The notes beneath the pieces are model-generated. The model had not been told where the DNA came from and did no database searches. It worked only from the letters and a program-made list of their open reading frames with translations. A DNA stretch of 64,000 nt from contig NZ_JBGSLK010000001.1 of NCBI RefSeq assembly GCF_041740695.1, positions 1-64,000 of the forward strand, given 5' to 3'. The DNA is from Haliscomenobacter sp041740695. GTDB lineage: Bacteria > Bacteroidota > Bacteroidia > Chitinophagales > Saprospiraceae. Position numbers and translations under genes: made by a program. Shown one piece after another: positions 7,616 through 16,700 of this stretch (its first letter is position 1; each line of letters begins with the position of its first letter).

Positions 7616-8305
7616 AACCTTCAAAAAATTGCCAAATTCCCGGCGCAAAATGGCCAATCCAACGGGTGCAAAAACGACATGGGGCTTTAAATTGACCACC
7701 ATCGGCTGCAAGTCAATGTCTTTGTGCTGGGAAGCCAATTTGATCAGTTCCAAATCAAATAAATATCGGTCAATTTGGGTTGACTTTAATACCGTCAAGC
7801 CTTTTTGAGAAAACCCCTTTAATCCCCCCTGCGAGTCCGTGATTTTCACCCGCAACAAGGTTCGAATCATCAACTTGAGCATTTTGGAAATAAAAGCCCG
7901 CCACATTGGGACGTTTTGGTAATAATTGCCTGCCCGCACGCCCACCACAATGTCTGTTTTGGCTTGATGCAGCTGCTGTACCATGGCGATCAAATCTTCT
8001 TCCAAATAGGGAAAGTCAATATCGGTAAACAAAACATAAGGGGCATCAGCGACCTCAGCGCCCATGCGAATGGCATAGCCCTTGCCTCGGTTTGGGGTAT
8101 ACTGGATGGGGTGAAACTGCGGCAATGCATGGCCCAGTTTTTCGAAATCTTGCTCATCCACATTGCGTACACTTCCGTCATTGACCAAAATGATGCGGAT
8201 TTGAAATTGAGGTGCCAATTCCAGGATGTGCTGATAAGATTGGATGATGTTGTTTGACCAGCCGGGGATCGGATTGTAACAAGGAAGGATGATGTCAATT
8301 TTCAT
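7601..8305 (-). CDS. Family 2 glycosyltransferase (dolichol-phosphate-glucosyltransferase type)
   Basis: A 234-residue GT-A fold enzyme. IDIILPCYNPIPGW is the nucleotide-binding strand, ILVNDGSVRN the conserved ND motif, NRGKGYAIRMG the typical GKG loop, and VLFTDIDFPY the DxD metal-binding motif. DSQGGLKGF matches the acceptor-site region of polyprenyl-phosphate glycosyltransferases. There are no obvious membrane helices apart from a weakly hydrophobic stretch (WRAFISKMLKLMIRTLL), so the product is probably membrane-associated and transfers a sugar to a lipid carrier; this is inferred from the family. It lies 26 bp downstream of trmD on the same strand. Confidence 0.85.
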   Translation of the reverse strand: MKIDIILPCYNPIPGWSNNIIQSYQHILELAPQFQIRIILVNDGSVRNVDEQDFEKLGHALPQFHPIQYTPNRGKGYAIRMGAEVADAPYVLFTDIDFPYLEEDLIAMVQQLHQAKTDIVVGVRAGNYYQNVPMWRAFISKMLKLMIRTLLRVKITDSQGGLKGFSQKGLTVLKSTQIDRYLFDLELIKLASQHKDIDLQPMVVNLKPHVVFAPVGLAILRREFGNFLKVLFMR

Positions 8306-8331
8306 GTGGCTGGATGCTGCTGGTGTTGGGG

Positions 8332-9012
8332 CTATTTTTCTTCCAATAAATCAGGACGACGCTCCTGCGTTCGGCGCAAAGCCTCGTCGTAACGCCAATC
8401 GTCGATGGCTTTGAAGTTGCCGGAAAGCAGGACTTCGGGTACGCCCCAGCCCCTGAATTCGGCGGGGCGGGTATAGACAGGTGGGGCCAACAAGTCGTCC
8501 TGGAAAGAGTCGAACAGTGCCGAAGTTTCATCATTGAGCACCCCCGGGATCAAACGCCCAATGGCATCAACCACCAGGGCCGCAGGCAACTCACCACCCG
8601 AAAGTACAAAATCACCAATGGAAATCTCCATCGTGATGAAATGCTCGCGGATGCGTTCGTCAATGCCCTTATAATGGCCGCACAGGATGATGAGGTTTTC
8701 CTTCATCGACAGGCGGTTGGCCGTTTTTTGATCAAAACGTTGGCCATCGGGGGTCATGAAGATCACCTCGTCGTACCTGCGTTCGGCCTGGAGCTTTTCG
8801 ATACAAACCACAATGGGCTCCAACATCATGACCATGCCTGCTCCACCCCCAAACTGATAGTCGTCTACCTGGCGGTGTTGGCCGAGGCCGTATTCCCGCA
8901 GGTTGTGGACTTCAACTTGTAGCAATCCCTTGTCCCGCGCTCTTTTCATGATCGAGTGGGCGAAGGGGCTGTCGAGGAGGTCGGGTTGAACGGTGATGAT
9001 GTCGATGCGCAT
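8332..9012 (-). CDS. trmD: tRNA (guanine-N1)-methyltransferase
   Basis: TrmD methylates N1 of G37 in tRNAs that read CNN codons, using S-adenosylmethionine, and prevents +1 frameshifting. The 226 residues are slightly short but full-length for the family. The signatures are complete: MRIDIITVQPDLL at the start, YQFGGGAGMVMM, IILCGHYKGIDERI and SIGDFVLSGGELPA form the trefoil-knot cofactor site, and the C-terminal DNA/tRNA-binding helix domain includes PPVYTRPAEFRGWGVPEVLLSG. The usual neighbours rimM, rpsP and rplS are absent here. The large fold-back element at 9015-9168 lies immediately upstream of its start. Confidence 0.95.
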   Translation of the reverse strand: MRIDIITVQPDLLDSPFAHSIMKRARDKGLLQVEVHNLREYGLGQHRQVDDYQFGGGAGMVMMLEPIVVCIEKLQAERRYDEVIFMTPDGQRFDQKTANRLSMKENLIILCGHYKGIDERIREHFITMEISIGDFVLSGGELPAALVVDAIGRLIPGVLNDETSALFDSFQDDLLAPPVYTRPAEFRGWGVPEVLLSGNFKAIDDWRYDEALRRTQERRPDLLEEK

Positions 9013-9014
9013 AA

Positions 9015-9168
9015 TAGAGATGAAAGATGAGAGTTGAAAGAGGAAAGATGAGAGTTGAGAGATGAAAGATGCTACCGCAGCCTTTTTGACGATGACCTTG
9101 TCTAAGTCTCTGCGGTAGCATCTTTCATCTCTTATCTTTCATCTCTCCTCTTTCATCTCTCATCTTTA
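9015..9168. repeat. Large fold-back repeat with GATGAAAGATGAGAG arms and GCTACCGCAG core
   Basis: The left arm (9015-9079) consists of purine-rich GATGAAA/GATGAGAG units and ends in GATGCTACCGCAG. The right arm (9110-9168) begins CTGCGGTAGCATC and continues with the complementary pyrimidine units. The loop is about 30 bases. The arm motif is shared with 6091-6168, and the GCTACCGCAG core recurs in the middle of the fold-back at 33411-33507. It fills the entire gap between the FKBP gene and trmD on the same strand, so any trmD promoter would have to lie within or before it. Confidence 0.85.
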
Positions 9169-9169
9169 T

Positions 9170-9826
9170 TTAATTGATTTTCAACAATTCAACTTCGAAG
9201 ATCAAAGTTGCAAACGGGCCAATGTCGCCGCCTGCTCCACGTTCGCCGTAACCCAGGTTGTAAGGAATGAAAAACTTGTATTTTGACCCCAGTGGCATCA
9301 ATTGCAAGCCTTCTACCCAGCCCTGGATCACTTGGGTAACGCCAAAGGTAGCCGGTTGGCCGCGGTTCACCGAGCTATCGAAGATGCTGCCATCCAAAAG
9401 CGTACCGTGGTAATGTACGGTGACTTTATCGGCGGCAGTAGGTTTGGCCCCCGTGCCTGGTTTCATCACTTCGTATTGCAGGCCGCTGGCAGTTGTAACC
9501 ACTCCAGGACGTAGTTTGTTTTCTTCCAAAAACTTCTTGCCCGCAGCAACATTGCCTTCAAACTTTTTGGCTTGCTGAGCCTGAATGTATTCAGATACCG
9601 ACTCATTGCACTTGGCCAGATCTACACTGGCGCCCGCAAGGGCATCGGCCACACCTTTGGCCAATTGGGCAGGGTTTACGTCGCCCAAACCCTGCTGCTT
9701 GAGGTTTTGGGCAATCAAGATACCCAGGTTGTAACTAACAGAATCCATTTTACTCATTTGATTTTGAGCCCAAAGGCCGCTGATGAACAAGGAAAATACG
9801 ATGCTAAGAATCGTGATCTTTTTCAT
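9170..9826 (-). CDS. FKBP-type peptidyl-prolyl cis-trans isomerase
   Basis: A 218-residue protein with a cleaved signal peptide (FSLFISGLWAQ). Residues ~25-110 are the helical dimerisation domain of the FkpA/FklB/Mip group (DSVSYNLGILIAQNLKQQGL), and ~115-218 the FKBP fold. VTVHYHGTLLDGSIFDSS, VIQGWVEGLQLMPLGSKYKF, IPYNLGYGERG and PFATLIFEVELLKI supply the proline-isomerase pocket. It helps fold exported proteins in the periplasm. A good -7 box lies upstream at 9874-9867. It is the first gene before trmD and GT2 on this strand, but the 9015-9168 element separates them. Confidence 0.92.
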   Translation of the reverse strand: MKKITILSIVFSLFISGLWAQNQMSKMDSVSYNLGILIAQNLKQQGLGDVNPAQLAKGVADALAGASVDLAKCNESVSEYIQAQQAKKFEGNVAAGKKFLEENKLRPGVVTTASGLQYEVMKPGTGAKPTAADKVTVHYHGTLLDGSIFDSSVNRGQPATFGVTQVIQGWVEGLQLMPLGSKYKFFIPYNLGYGERGAGGDIGPFATLIFEVELLKIN

Positions 9827-9866
9827 GTTTTTTGGTTGATTGATTGAAGCTGGGAAAAAGAACGCA

Positions 9867-9874
9867 CAAAGGTA
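9867..9874 (-). promoter_or_regulatory. -7 box TACCTTTG for the FKBP gene
   Basis: Read on the minus strand, TACCTTTG fits TAnnTTTG and lies 41 bp upstream of the ATG at 9826. The remaining 9875-10077 stretch holds no gene; it is AT-rich and shows only short T runs. Confidence 0.5.
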
Positions 9875-10077
9875 AAAAATATTGATTAATGTGCGGATTT
9901 ACGGATTGGGGATTGGAATAAACCTGTTTGTTCTCTGTTTATTTCAAGCATCAAACCACTGTATTGCAAGTGTGTTGCGGTCCTTTTTCTGCTGATCCTT
10001 TTTTATTGGATGTTTAAACAAAAGGAAATCCTTCTTCTAAATAAGAGCAAAACTTTTTTTGGTCTTTGTTGTTTGAG

Positions 10078-10099
10078 AGTTAGTGAATGTTCACTAACT
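10078..10099. promoter_or_regulatory. Operator 1 of the TetR-controlled efflux operon
   Basis: AGTTAGTGAATGTTCACTAACT is a 22-bp palindrome with only the central TG mismatched, the size and form of TetR-family operators. It ends 5 bp before the -7 box at 10105-10112, so bound repressor would block the promoter. A close copy of it overlaps the tolC start at 11537-11560. The TetR regulator encoded at 10526-11116 is the obvious ligand; this is inference from position. Confidence 0.7.
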
Positions 10100-10104
10100 T
10101 TTGT

Positions 10105-10112
10105 TAACTTTG
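10105..10112 (+). promoter_or_regulatory. -7 box TAACTTTG of the efflux operon
   Basis: TAACTTTG matches TAnnTTTG exactly and ends only 4 bases before the ATG at 10117. If this is the true promoter, the transcript would begin at or very near the start codon, giving a leaderless message. Confidence 0.55.
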
Positions 10113-10116
10113 CAAA

Positions 10117-10521
10117 ATGAACGGTAAAAACAACATTGCAATCGGCTTCCTCACCATGGGTTTTTTCATGGCTTACGGGTTTCTGCTGATTTATCTTCGC
10201 GACTTTGCCCCTGACAAAGAGGCTTGGGTGAACAGTTATTCCATCGGCAAGCACTTCGAATCCCGCTTGGCGCATGTGCATGGCAACTTGTTTGCTTTTC
10301 TAAACATCCTAATTGGCTACCTGCTGCTGCACTTTCAGTCGCAATTGTCCAATGTCAAAGTCATTTCGTGGTTGGCACTCACGGGGCTTTTGATGCCGAT
10401 TGGCATTCTGTCAGAAGTTTATTTTGGCTTGCCGCCCGCACTTGTCCTCATTGGTGCCATGGCCATGACGGCTTCGGTAATTTGGCTGGGTTTTTCTTTT
10501 TTACGCATCAAAACACCATAA
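10117..10521 (+). CDS. Four-span inner membrane protein, first gene of efflux operon
   Basis: A 134-residue protein with about four membrane helices (IAIGFLTMGFFMAYGFLLIY; LFAFLNILIGYLLLHF; VISWLALTGLLMPIGILS; LVLIGAMAMTASVIWLGFSF) and a conserved-looking histidine motif RLAHVHGNLF at the start of helix 2. The alternative ATG at 10156 would cut off most of helix 1, so the first ATG is preferred although it lies just after the -7 box. I do not recognise the family. It is 4 bp from the TetR gene and shares its promoter and operator, so its function is probably tied to the pump downstream. Confidence 0.65.
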   Translation: MNGKNNIAIGFLTMGFFMAYGFLLIYLRDFAPDKEAWVNSYSIGKHFESRLAHVHGNLFAFLNILIGYLLLHFQSQLSNVKVISWLALTGLLMPIGILSEVYFGLPPALVLIGAMAMTASVIWLGFSFLRIKTP

Positions 10522-10525
10522 CTAA

Positions 10526-11116
10526 ATGGCAGCAACATCGATCTCCAGCAGGCAATTTGAAATCATTGAAGCAGCGGGCAGAATTTTGTCCACTTCAGGT
10601 GTCAATGGCTTGACCATCAAAAATCTGGCACAAGAAATGAAATTCTCGGAAAGTGCGATTTATCGTCATTTTGCCAGCAAAGAGGAAATTGTGGTAGCCA
10701 TGTTGGAATATTTGGCTGAGAACATGGACGAAAGGTTGCAAAAAGTAGCTCCTGCACACAACAAACCTGCGGAGAAGTTGGAAGCCATTTTCCTTGACCA
10801 GATCGCTTTTTTTTCCAAAAACCCACATTTCGTGGTTGCTGTTTTTTCGGATGGTCTCATGGAAGTAAGCCAAAAAATCAATGCAGCTATTCTTCACATC
10901 ATGCAAGTAAAAATGAAACATTTGATGCCCGTCATCGTGGAGGGGCAACAACAAGGACTTTTCACTAATGCCATCACGACCGAAGAATTGACGCACATCG
11001 TCATGGGTAGTTTTCGCTTGCAAATGTTCAAATGGCGCATCGCCAATTTCCAGTTTGATCTTCATCGGCAAGGGACAAGCATGCTACAGGCCATTTTAAC
11101 CCTCATCAAAAATTAA
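10526..11116 (+). CDS. TetR/AcrR-family transcriptional regulator
   Basis: A 196-residue regulator. The N-terminal DNA-binding domain spans about residues 8-55 (FEIIEAAGRILSTSGVNGLT, IKNLAQEMKFSESAIYRHF, ASKEEIVVAML), the classic TetR helix-turn-helix. The rest is a helical ligand and dimer domain with aromatic residues (FLDQIAFFSKNPHFVVAVF). It lies in an operon with a RND pump, so the likely role is repression of the operon until a pump substrate binds. Two near-identical palindromes, at 10078-10099 and 11537-11560, are candidate operators. Confidence 0.9.
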   Translation: MAATSISSRQFEIIEAAGRILSTSGVNGLTIKNLAQEMKFSESAIYRHFASKEEIVVAMLEYLAENMDERLQKVAPAHNKPAEKLEAIFLDQIAFFSKNPHFVVAVFSDGLMEVSQKINAAILHIMQVKMKHLMPVIVEGQQQGLFTNAITTEELTHIVMGSFRLQMFKWRIANFQFDLHRQGTSMLQAILTLIKN

Positions 11117-11125
11117 ATTTCAGCC

Positions 11126-11521
11126 ATGAAAAAAATAATCTTTTTTGCAGCCCTGCTGCTGCTCACGGCGAGTTGCGCCACGAAAAAAAATGCCGTAATC
11201 GGTAATTTTCAACATTTAAATACTCGAAACATGTCTAACATCAGTTCCATACACGAAGTCACCAAAGCCGTCTCCGCAAAACCACTTTTCAAAGGACAAG
11301 AAGGCGTGGTCAATGCTTTGCAAATCCAAAAGGACGGGCTACTCGACAAGCACGTCACCAAAGTTCCTGCGATCCTGATCTGCGTGGCGGGTGAAGTAGT
11401 TTTTGAAAACGAAAAAGGCTTCAAACAGACCCTCTCCAATGGTGATTACATCAACATCGAACCGATGGTGACACATTGGGTCAAGGGTTTACAAGACAGC
11501 CAACTCTTGCTCATCAAGTAA
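11126..11521 (+). CDS. Small cupin-domain lipoprotein
   Basis: A 131-residue protein with a lipoprotein signal (LLLLTASCA, cysteine at about residue 17). The mature part holds one small cupin barrel: FKGQEGVVNALQIQKDGLLD, VPAILICVAGEVVFENEKG and LSNGDYINIEPMVTHWVKGL, with the second-motif histidine. The usual first-motif metal-binding histidines are not obvious. An in-frame ATG at 11230 would give a cytoplasmic cupin without the signal; the upstream start, 9 bp after the TetR stop, seems better. The reason for a cupin in a pump operon is unknown. Confidence 0.7.
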   Translation: MKKIIFFAALLLLTASCATKKNAVIGNFQHLNTRNMSNISSIHEVTKAVSAKPLFKGQEGVVNALQIQKDGLLDKHVTKVPAILICVAGEVVFENEKGFKQTLSNGDYINIEPMVTHWVKGLQDSQLLLIK

Positions 11522-11533
11522 AAAATTTGCTCC

Positions 11534-12856
11534 ATGAAGTTAGTGAATATTCACATACTTGTGGTTGTTTTGGGGATTTTGTTGATTGGGCAAAGCCGCA
11601 ATGTCTTGCATGCACAAACCCAGACTTTGCCGCAATGCATTGCTAATGCTTTGTCCAACAACAAAAACCTGCAAGTTGTAAGGAACAACCTCAACCTCAA
11701 TCAACTCAGACAACAAGAGGCAAAGTCGAATTTGCTGCCCAAGGCAACAGTACTGGCTGATTATAAGTTTTTCACGAACTTACCTTACCAACTCTTGCCC
11801 TTGTCTGTATTCAATGGCCCGGAGGGACAGTATAAAGAAGCACAATTCGGTGTACCGCACAATCTTGTCACAAATATTCAGTTGGTCCTGCCACTTTACA
11901 ACCCCCAAATCAAAGCGGGTGTAAAGGGTGCGGAGATTGCGGCTGACATGGGCACTTTGCAAGTTGAAAAAAGCGAGGAACAAGTCATTTTCGAGGTAAC
12001 AAACCTGTATTACAATGCCCAGATTTTACAGCACCAGCGGTTGTTCGTGGACAGCAACTTGATTAATGTCGACCGCCTGCTTGCTACGATTCGATTGTTG
12101 CGCACACAAGGGTTGGCAAAGGGTACGGACACTGTAAAAGTCGAACTGCAACAGGCTCAATTGCAAGCACAGCGCTTGCAATTGGACGGAAAGTTGGCAC
12201 AGGTGCTCAATAGTTTAAAGTTTTTCATGGGGCAAAATTTGGATGCACCACTATCTATTTCAACCGATGTTGAACCGATGGACAAGCTCGACTACCCGGT
12301 TTCTGCATCAGTGGATGCCCGCATGATGCAGGTTCAAAACCGCATTTTAGCCAATGAATTGGACTTTCTGAAAAAATCAAAATTGCCAACCGTTTCATTA
12401 GTTGCAAGTTATGGCCTGGCGGGGTTTGGATACAGCAATCAGCCAGATCCCTTTTTCAAAATATTTCCTACTGGCTTCATTGGTGCCCAAACCACTTATC
12501 CGATCTGGAACAGGACGACTCGCTTTAAGCTCGCTCAAAAACAGGTGGAAATCACCAGCAATCGCTTGCAACTTGAACAAATACAAGCGCAAAACGACCT
12601 ACAAGTGGCGAACCTTATTTTGCAGAGAAATACAGCACAAGCCAATATTCCAACCGCACGACAACAAATAGCGTTGGCCAACTCGGTCTATCGACAAACG
12701 CTTGTCCAACAACAGCAAGGTACGGCTAACATTACGGATACTCTGATGGCAGACAATGACTTGAGAGCGGAACAAAACCAGTATCTCAATACCCTTGTCG
12801 AATACCTGAAAGCTGATTTGGAATTGAAAAAAGCGTCCAGCTCACTCAAAAATTAA
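11534..12856 (+). CDS. TolC-family outer membrane efflux channel
   Basis: A 440-residue outer membrane factor with a signal peptide ending near HAQTQ. The two-fold helical repeat of the family is visible: TLPQCIANALSNNKNLQVVR with long coiled helices (LNLNQLRQQEAKSNLLPKAT), and a second half (LEQIQAQNDLQVANLILQRN, TARQQIALANSVYRQTLVQQ). It would form the trimeric channel through the outer membrane for the adaptor and RND pump encoded next, 3 bp and 1000 bp downstream. Its first codons contain a palindrome matching the operon's operator. Confidence 0.9.
   Translation: MKLVNIHILVVVLGILLIGQSRNVLHAQTQTLPQCIANALSNNKNLQVVRNNLNLNQLRQQEAKSNLLPKATVLADYKFFTNLPYQLLPLSVFNGPEGQYKEAQFGVPHNLVTNIQLVLPLYNPQIKAGVKGAEIAADMGTLQVEKSEEQVIFEVTNLYYNAQILQHQRLFVDSNLINVDRLLATIRLLRTQGLAKGTDTVKVELQQAQLQAQRLQLDGKLAQVLNSLKFFMGQNLDAPLSISTDVEPMDKLDYPVSASVDARMMQVQNRILANELDFLKKSKLPTVSLVASYGLAGFGYSNQPDPFFKIFPTGFIGAQTTYPIWNRTTRFKLAQKQVEITSNRLQLEQIQAQNDLQVANLILQRNTAQANIPTARQQIALANSVYRQTLVQQQQGTANITDTLMADNDLRAEQNQYLNTLVEYLKADLELKKASSSLKN
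11537..11560. promoter_or_regulatory. Operator 2, overlapping the tolC-like start codon
   Basis: AAGTTAGTGAATATTCACATACTT is palindromic at 10 of 12 positions per arm and shares the core GTTAGTGAAT-TTCAC with operator 1 at 10078-10099. It begins within the ATG-AAG of the channel gene and forms codons 2-9 of that protein. It could be an internal operator giving separate control of the three pump genes. No clear TAnnTTTG is visible next to it. Confidence 0.55.
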
Positions 12857-12859
12857 ACC

Positions 12860-13708
12860 ATGAACAAGATATTGTCCTACTTGGTGCCCATTGTCATTTT
12901 GATGGCCATTTTTGGTGGCATTGCCTTTCAGTTGAGAAAAAATAAAGTCGTTGTCGAGGAGCGGGTCTTTCATTATGACCCTACCGAAGCACCTGCTTTA
13001 ACCCGTGAAGATTCTTCGGCAGCACCACAACCTGCAATAGACAAACTCCTGTTTACGGGTACTTTTGAACCCTACCGAGAGACAAAAATTAGTGCCGAAA
13101 CACCCGGCAAAATCAATCAAATCACGGTAGATGCGGGCAGCGTAGTGTCCAAAGGCCAAACCTTGGTGCGGCTGGATGACGCGCTTTTGCAGTTGCAGTT
13201 GCAGTCGGTAGACGTACAAATCGAGGGCTTGACTGCGGATGTGAATCGCTATACCATTTTGACGAAGGCCGAAGCGGTGCAAGGCATTCAATTGGAGAAA
13301 GCCCAATTGGGACTAAAATCTGCTCAGGTGCAACGGGCTAGTATTCAGGAGCAAATCCGTAAAACCACGATCAGAGCACCTTTTAACGGAATCGTTTATG
13401 GCAAATTAAATGAAATAGGGGGCTTTGCAGCACCTGGTGTTCCATTGTTGCACATCCTTGACATTGGCCAAATGAGATTCACAATCAATGTGCCCGAAAG
13501 TGATTTGAAATATTTCAAAACTGGACAAATCCATGGTATAGTAGCGGACGCTTTTCCCAACCAAAAACTCAGTGGTAAAGTAACCTTGATTGCCAGTAAA
13601 GCCAATATGGGCAGTAGTTTCCCGGTGCAGTTCACCGTAAATAACTTTTCAAATCATGCGCTGCGAGCCGGGATGTTTGGGAAGATTGAATTATCCAATA
13701 AAAACTAA
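12860..13708 (+). CDS. RND efflux periplasmic adaptor (membrane fusion protein)
   Basis: A 282-residue adaptor of HlyD/AcrA type, on the short side for the family. There is one N-terminal membrane anchor (ILSYLVPIVILMAIFGGIAF). The biotinyl-lipoyl-like domain is split in the usual way: ISAETPGKINQITVDAGSVV then SKGQTLVRLDD before a short coiled hairpin, and TTIRAPFNGIVYGKLNEIGG after it. A beta-barrel domain follows (MRFTINVPESDLKYFKTGQI). It joins the TolC-like channel to the RND pump. Spacing to neighbours is 3 and 6 bp, so the three are cotranscribed. Confidence 0.9.
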   Translation: MNKILSYLVPIVILMAIFGGIAFQLRKNKVVVEERVFHYDPTEAPALTREDSSAAPQPAIDKLLFTGTFEPYRETKISAETPGKINQITVDAGSVVSKGQTLVRLDDALLQLQLQSVDVQIEGLTADVNRYTILTKAEAVQGIQLEKAQLGLKSAQVQRASIQEQIRKTTIRAPFNGIVYGKLNEIGGFAAPGVPLLHILDIGQMRFTINVPESDLKYFKTGQIHGIVADAFPNQKLSGKVTLIASKANMGSSFPVQFTVNNFSNHALRAGMFGKIELSNKN

Positions 13709-13714
13709 TCGGGT

Positions 13715-16700
13715 ATGAATATCACGGAAATTTCCATCAATCGCCCTTCGCTGATTATCGTATTGTTCAGCGTATTTGCGCTACTTGGAATCATTGGTTA
13801 TAGAAACCTCAGTTACGAGTTGATGCCCGATTTTAACCAGCCAGTTATCGTTATCCGCACGGGCTATCCAGGAGCTACGCCTGACGAAGTAGAAACATCC
13901 GTCTCCCAAAAAATTGAGGATGCTTTGTCCAATTTGGAAGGCGTGGATTATCTGGTCACCAAGTCCCTGCCCAACGCCTCAGTCATCATTGCGAACCTGA
14001 ATTACGGCACAGACCTCGATCAGGCCATGCAGGATGCCCAACGCTATATCGAAAATATTCGGAAGGATTTACCTGCTGATATACTAAATCCGGTAATGAG
14101 TAAAGTTTCGCCTAATGATTTACCAATAATGGCCGTTAGTGCGACGAGCAGCTTACCCGCAGCAGTTTTTTATCAAAAAATGAAAGATGAGTATTTGCCA
14201 CAAATCCAGCAATTAAAAGGCGTAGCGGAAATCACATTATTGGGTGGCGAGGAACGGGAAATACAGGTAAAAATCGATCAGGAGAAACTCAAATACTATC
14301 GAATTTCGCTACTGCAAGTGGTTGAAGCCATCAACCGAGCCGGTTTGGATTTGCCTGCCGGAAATGTACAAACTGCTACCGAAACCAATTCGGTGCGCCT
14401 GGTCGGCAATTTCAACACTCTTGAGCAGCTGCGCAACGTACAAATTGCCATGCCATTGCCCAACAGCCCAGTTTACCTCAAAGACATGGCTGAAGTGGTG
14501 GATGGGATTCGACAAGTGACTTCGGTGAGCCGCTTCAACGGCAAAAACGGCATTGGACTTTTGCTCAAAAAACAAGGGGATGCCAATGCAGTGAATGTTT
14601 CTAAGGCGGTGCGTAGCGCATTTGAAAAAATTGAAAAACAAAATACCCAACAACAAGTACAATTCGTGATTGCGGATGACAGTACCGACAACACCATCGC
14701 CGCCGTGGATAGTGTGGTGGTAGATTTGATTCTGGCGGTTATCCTCGTGTCAATGGTGATGCTCCTGTTCTTGCGCAGTTTAAGAAATTCGCTGATTGTT
14801 ATTGTGGCGATACCAACTTCCTTGATTACTGCATTTGCAGTCATGTGGATATTCAATTATACCCTCAACCTGATGACCCTCCTGGCCATGTCGCTGATTG
14901 TCGGCATCCTTGTGGACGATGCGGTAGTAGTTTTGGAAAATATCCAACGACATTTGGATATGGGCAAGGAAAAGCGAAAAGCTGCACTTGACGGGCGTAT
15001 GGAAATCGGCTTTTCAGCATTGTCCATAACCCTGGTGGACGTGGTCGTATTTTTACCGATTTTGTTTTTGCAGGTTTTTGTAGCGGATATGTTGAAGCAA
15101 TTTTCGGTGGTGGTGATCACTTCCACCCTGACCAGTTTGCTGGTTGGCTTTACACTTACGCCCTGGATGGCCTCCCGCATCGGCAAAAAAGAGGAGTTGC
15201 AACCAACCAATCTTTTCAACCGCTTTTTGATTGGTTTTGAAAAAATATTGGATCGTTTTATCGAGGGGTATGGTAAACAGTTGAATTGGGTGTTGAATCA
15301 TAAACTCATTTTTACGGGTATCGTTCTACTGCTTTTTGTGATGACCTTGGGCATCATGAGACAAGGCATCATTGGGAAAGAACTGATTTCCACCGGAGAC
15401 CAGGGGAAGTTCCGCTTTGCCCTGGAATTTGATAAAAATACCTCTATTCAGTACAACAATGCCATTTCAGGGAAAATTGAAAATCATATTTTGGCACAAG
15501 GGGAAGTGAAAACCCTGTTCAGCAATGTGGGCGGACCGAGTACGGGTATCGGTAGTTTGGGCGTAGGCTCACCCTATAAAACGGAATTTACCGTGCAGCT
15601 GAGAGACAAAAAAGAAATTCACAATTTACGGACAGAAGACTTCATGCTGCGTATTCGGCGGGAATTGCAAAAACAATATCCCAACATCCGGTTTTCCATG
15701 GCGGCATTGGGCCTGGTACCCCGTTCTGCACCAATAGAAATGACCTTGAGTGGGGGGGATTTGGCGAAAGTTATGGCCACAGGCAAAAAGCTCAAAGATG
15801 TAGTGCAGCAGATTCCGGGTGCCGACAACGTGCAATTGTCCATCGAGGATGGTAGTCCAGAATACCAGGTTTTGCCCGACAGAGACAGGATGCAACGGCT
15901 TGGCTTGAACACCGCTTACACAGGACAAAACCTCCGCATCGCTTTTACCGGAAATGACGACGCCAGTCTCACGGAAAACGGCACGGAGTACCCAATACGG
16001 ATATGGTTGGCTGATTTTGACCGCCGCAATTATGAGGATGTCAGCCGACTGAACATACTTAGTCCTGCGGGGCTACCCTTGCAAGTGGCACAATTCGCCC
16101 AGGTTGTTAAAGGCCAAACCCCCTCGCTGTTGGAACGCAAAGACCGTCAACCAGCAATCACCCTCACCGCCGACGCTTTAGGCCGGCCTTCAGGTACTGT
16201 AGCCGACGAAGTGGTCGCCTATTTAAAGAAAAACCCTTTGCCCGAAGGCATGAGTCTGACCTGGGGCAGCGATATTAAACGACAGAACGATAGTTTTGGC
16301 GCTTTGGGCAGTGTCTTAGCGATTTCGTTTTTGCTGATTTACCTGATTATGGTGGCTTTGTACGATAGTTTTGTGTATCCCTTTGTCGCTTTATTTTCGA
16401 TACCGGTGGCAGCGATTGGGGCATTCTTGGCACTGAATTTGTCTTTAAGTAATTTAAGCTTGTTCGCCCTGTTGGGTCTGATTATGCTCATGGGCTTAGT
16501 GACGAAAAATGCCATATTAATCGTGGATTTTACCAACCAACTCAAATCAAAAGGCTTGCATTATCGGGAGGCATTGATTCAAGCAGGTAAGGAAAGGATG
16601 CGCCCAATTTTAATAACGACGCTCTCTATGGCAATCGGTATGCTGCCCATTGCTATGGCCAGCGGTACCGCCAGCGAATGGAAAAACGGGCTGGCTTGGG

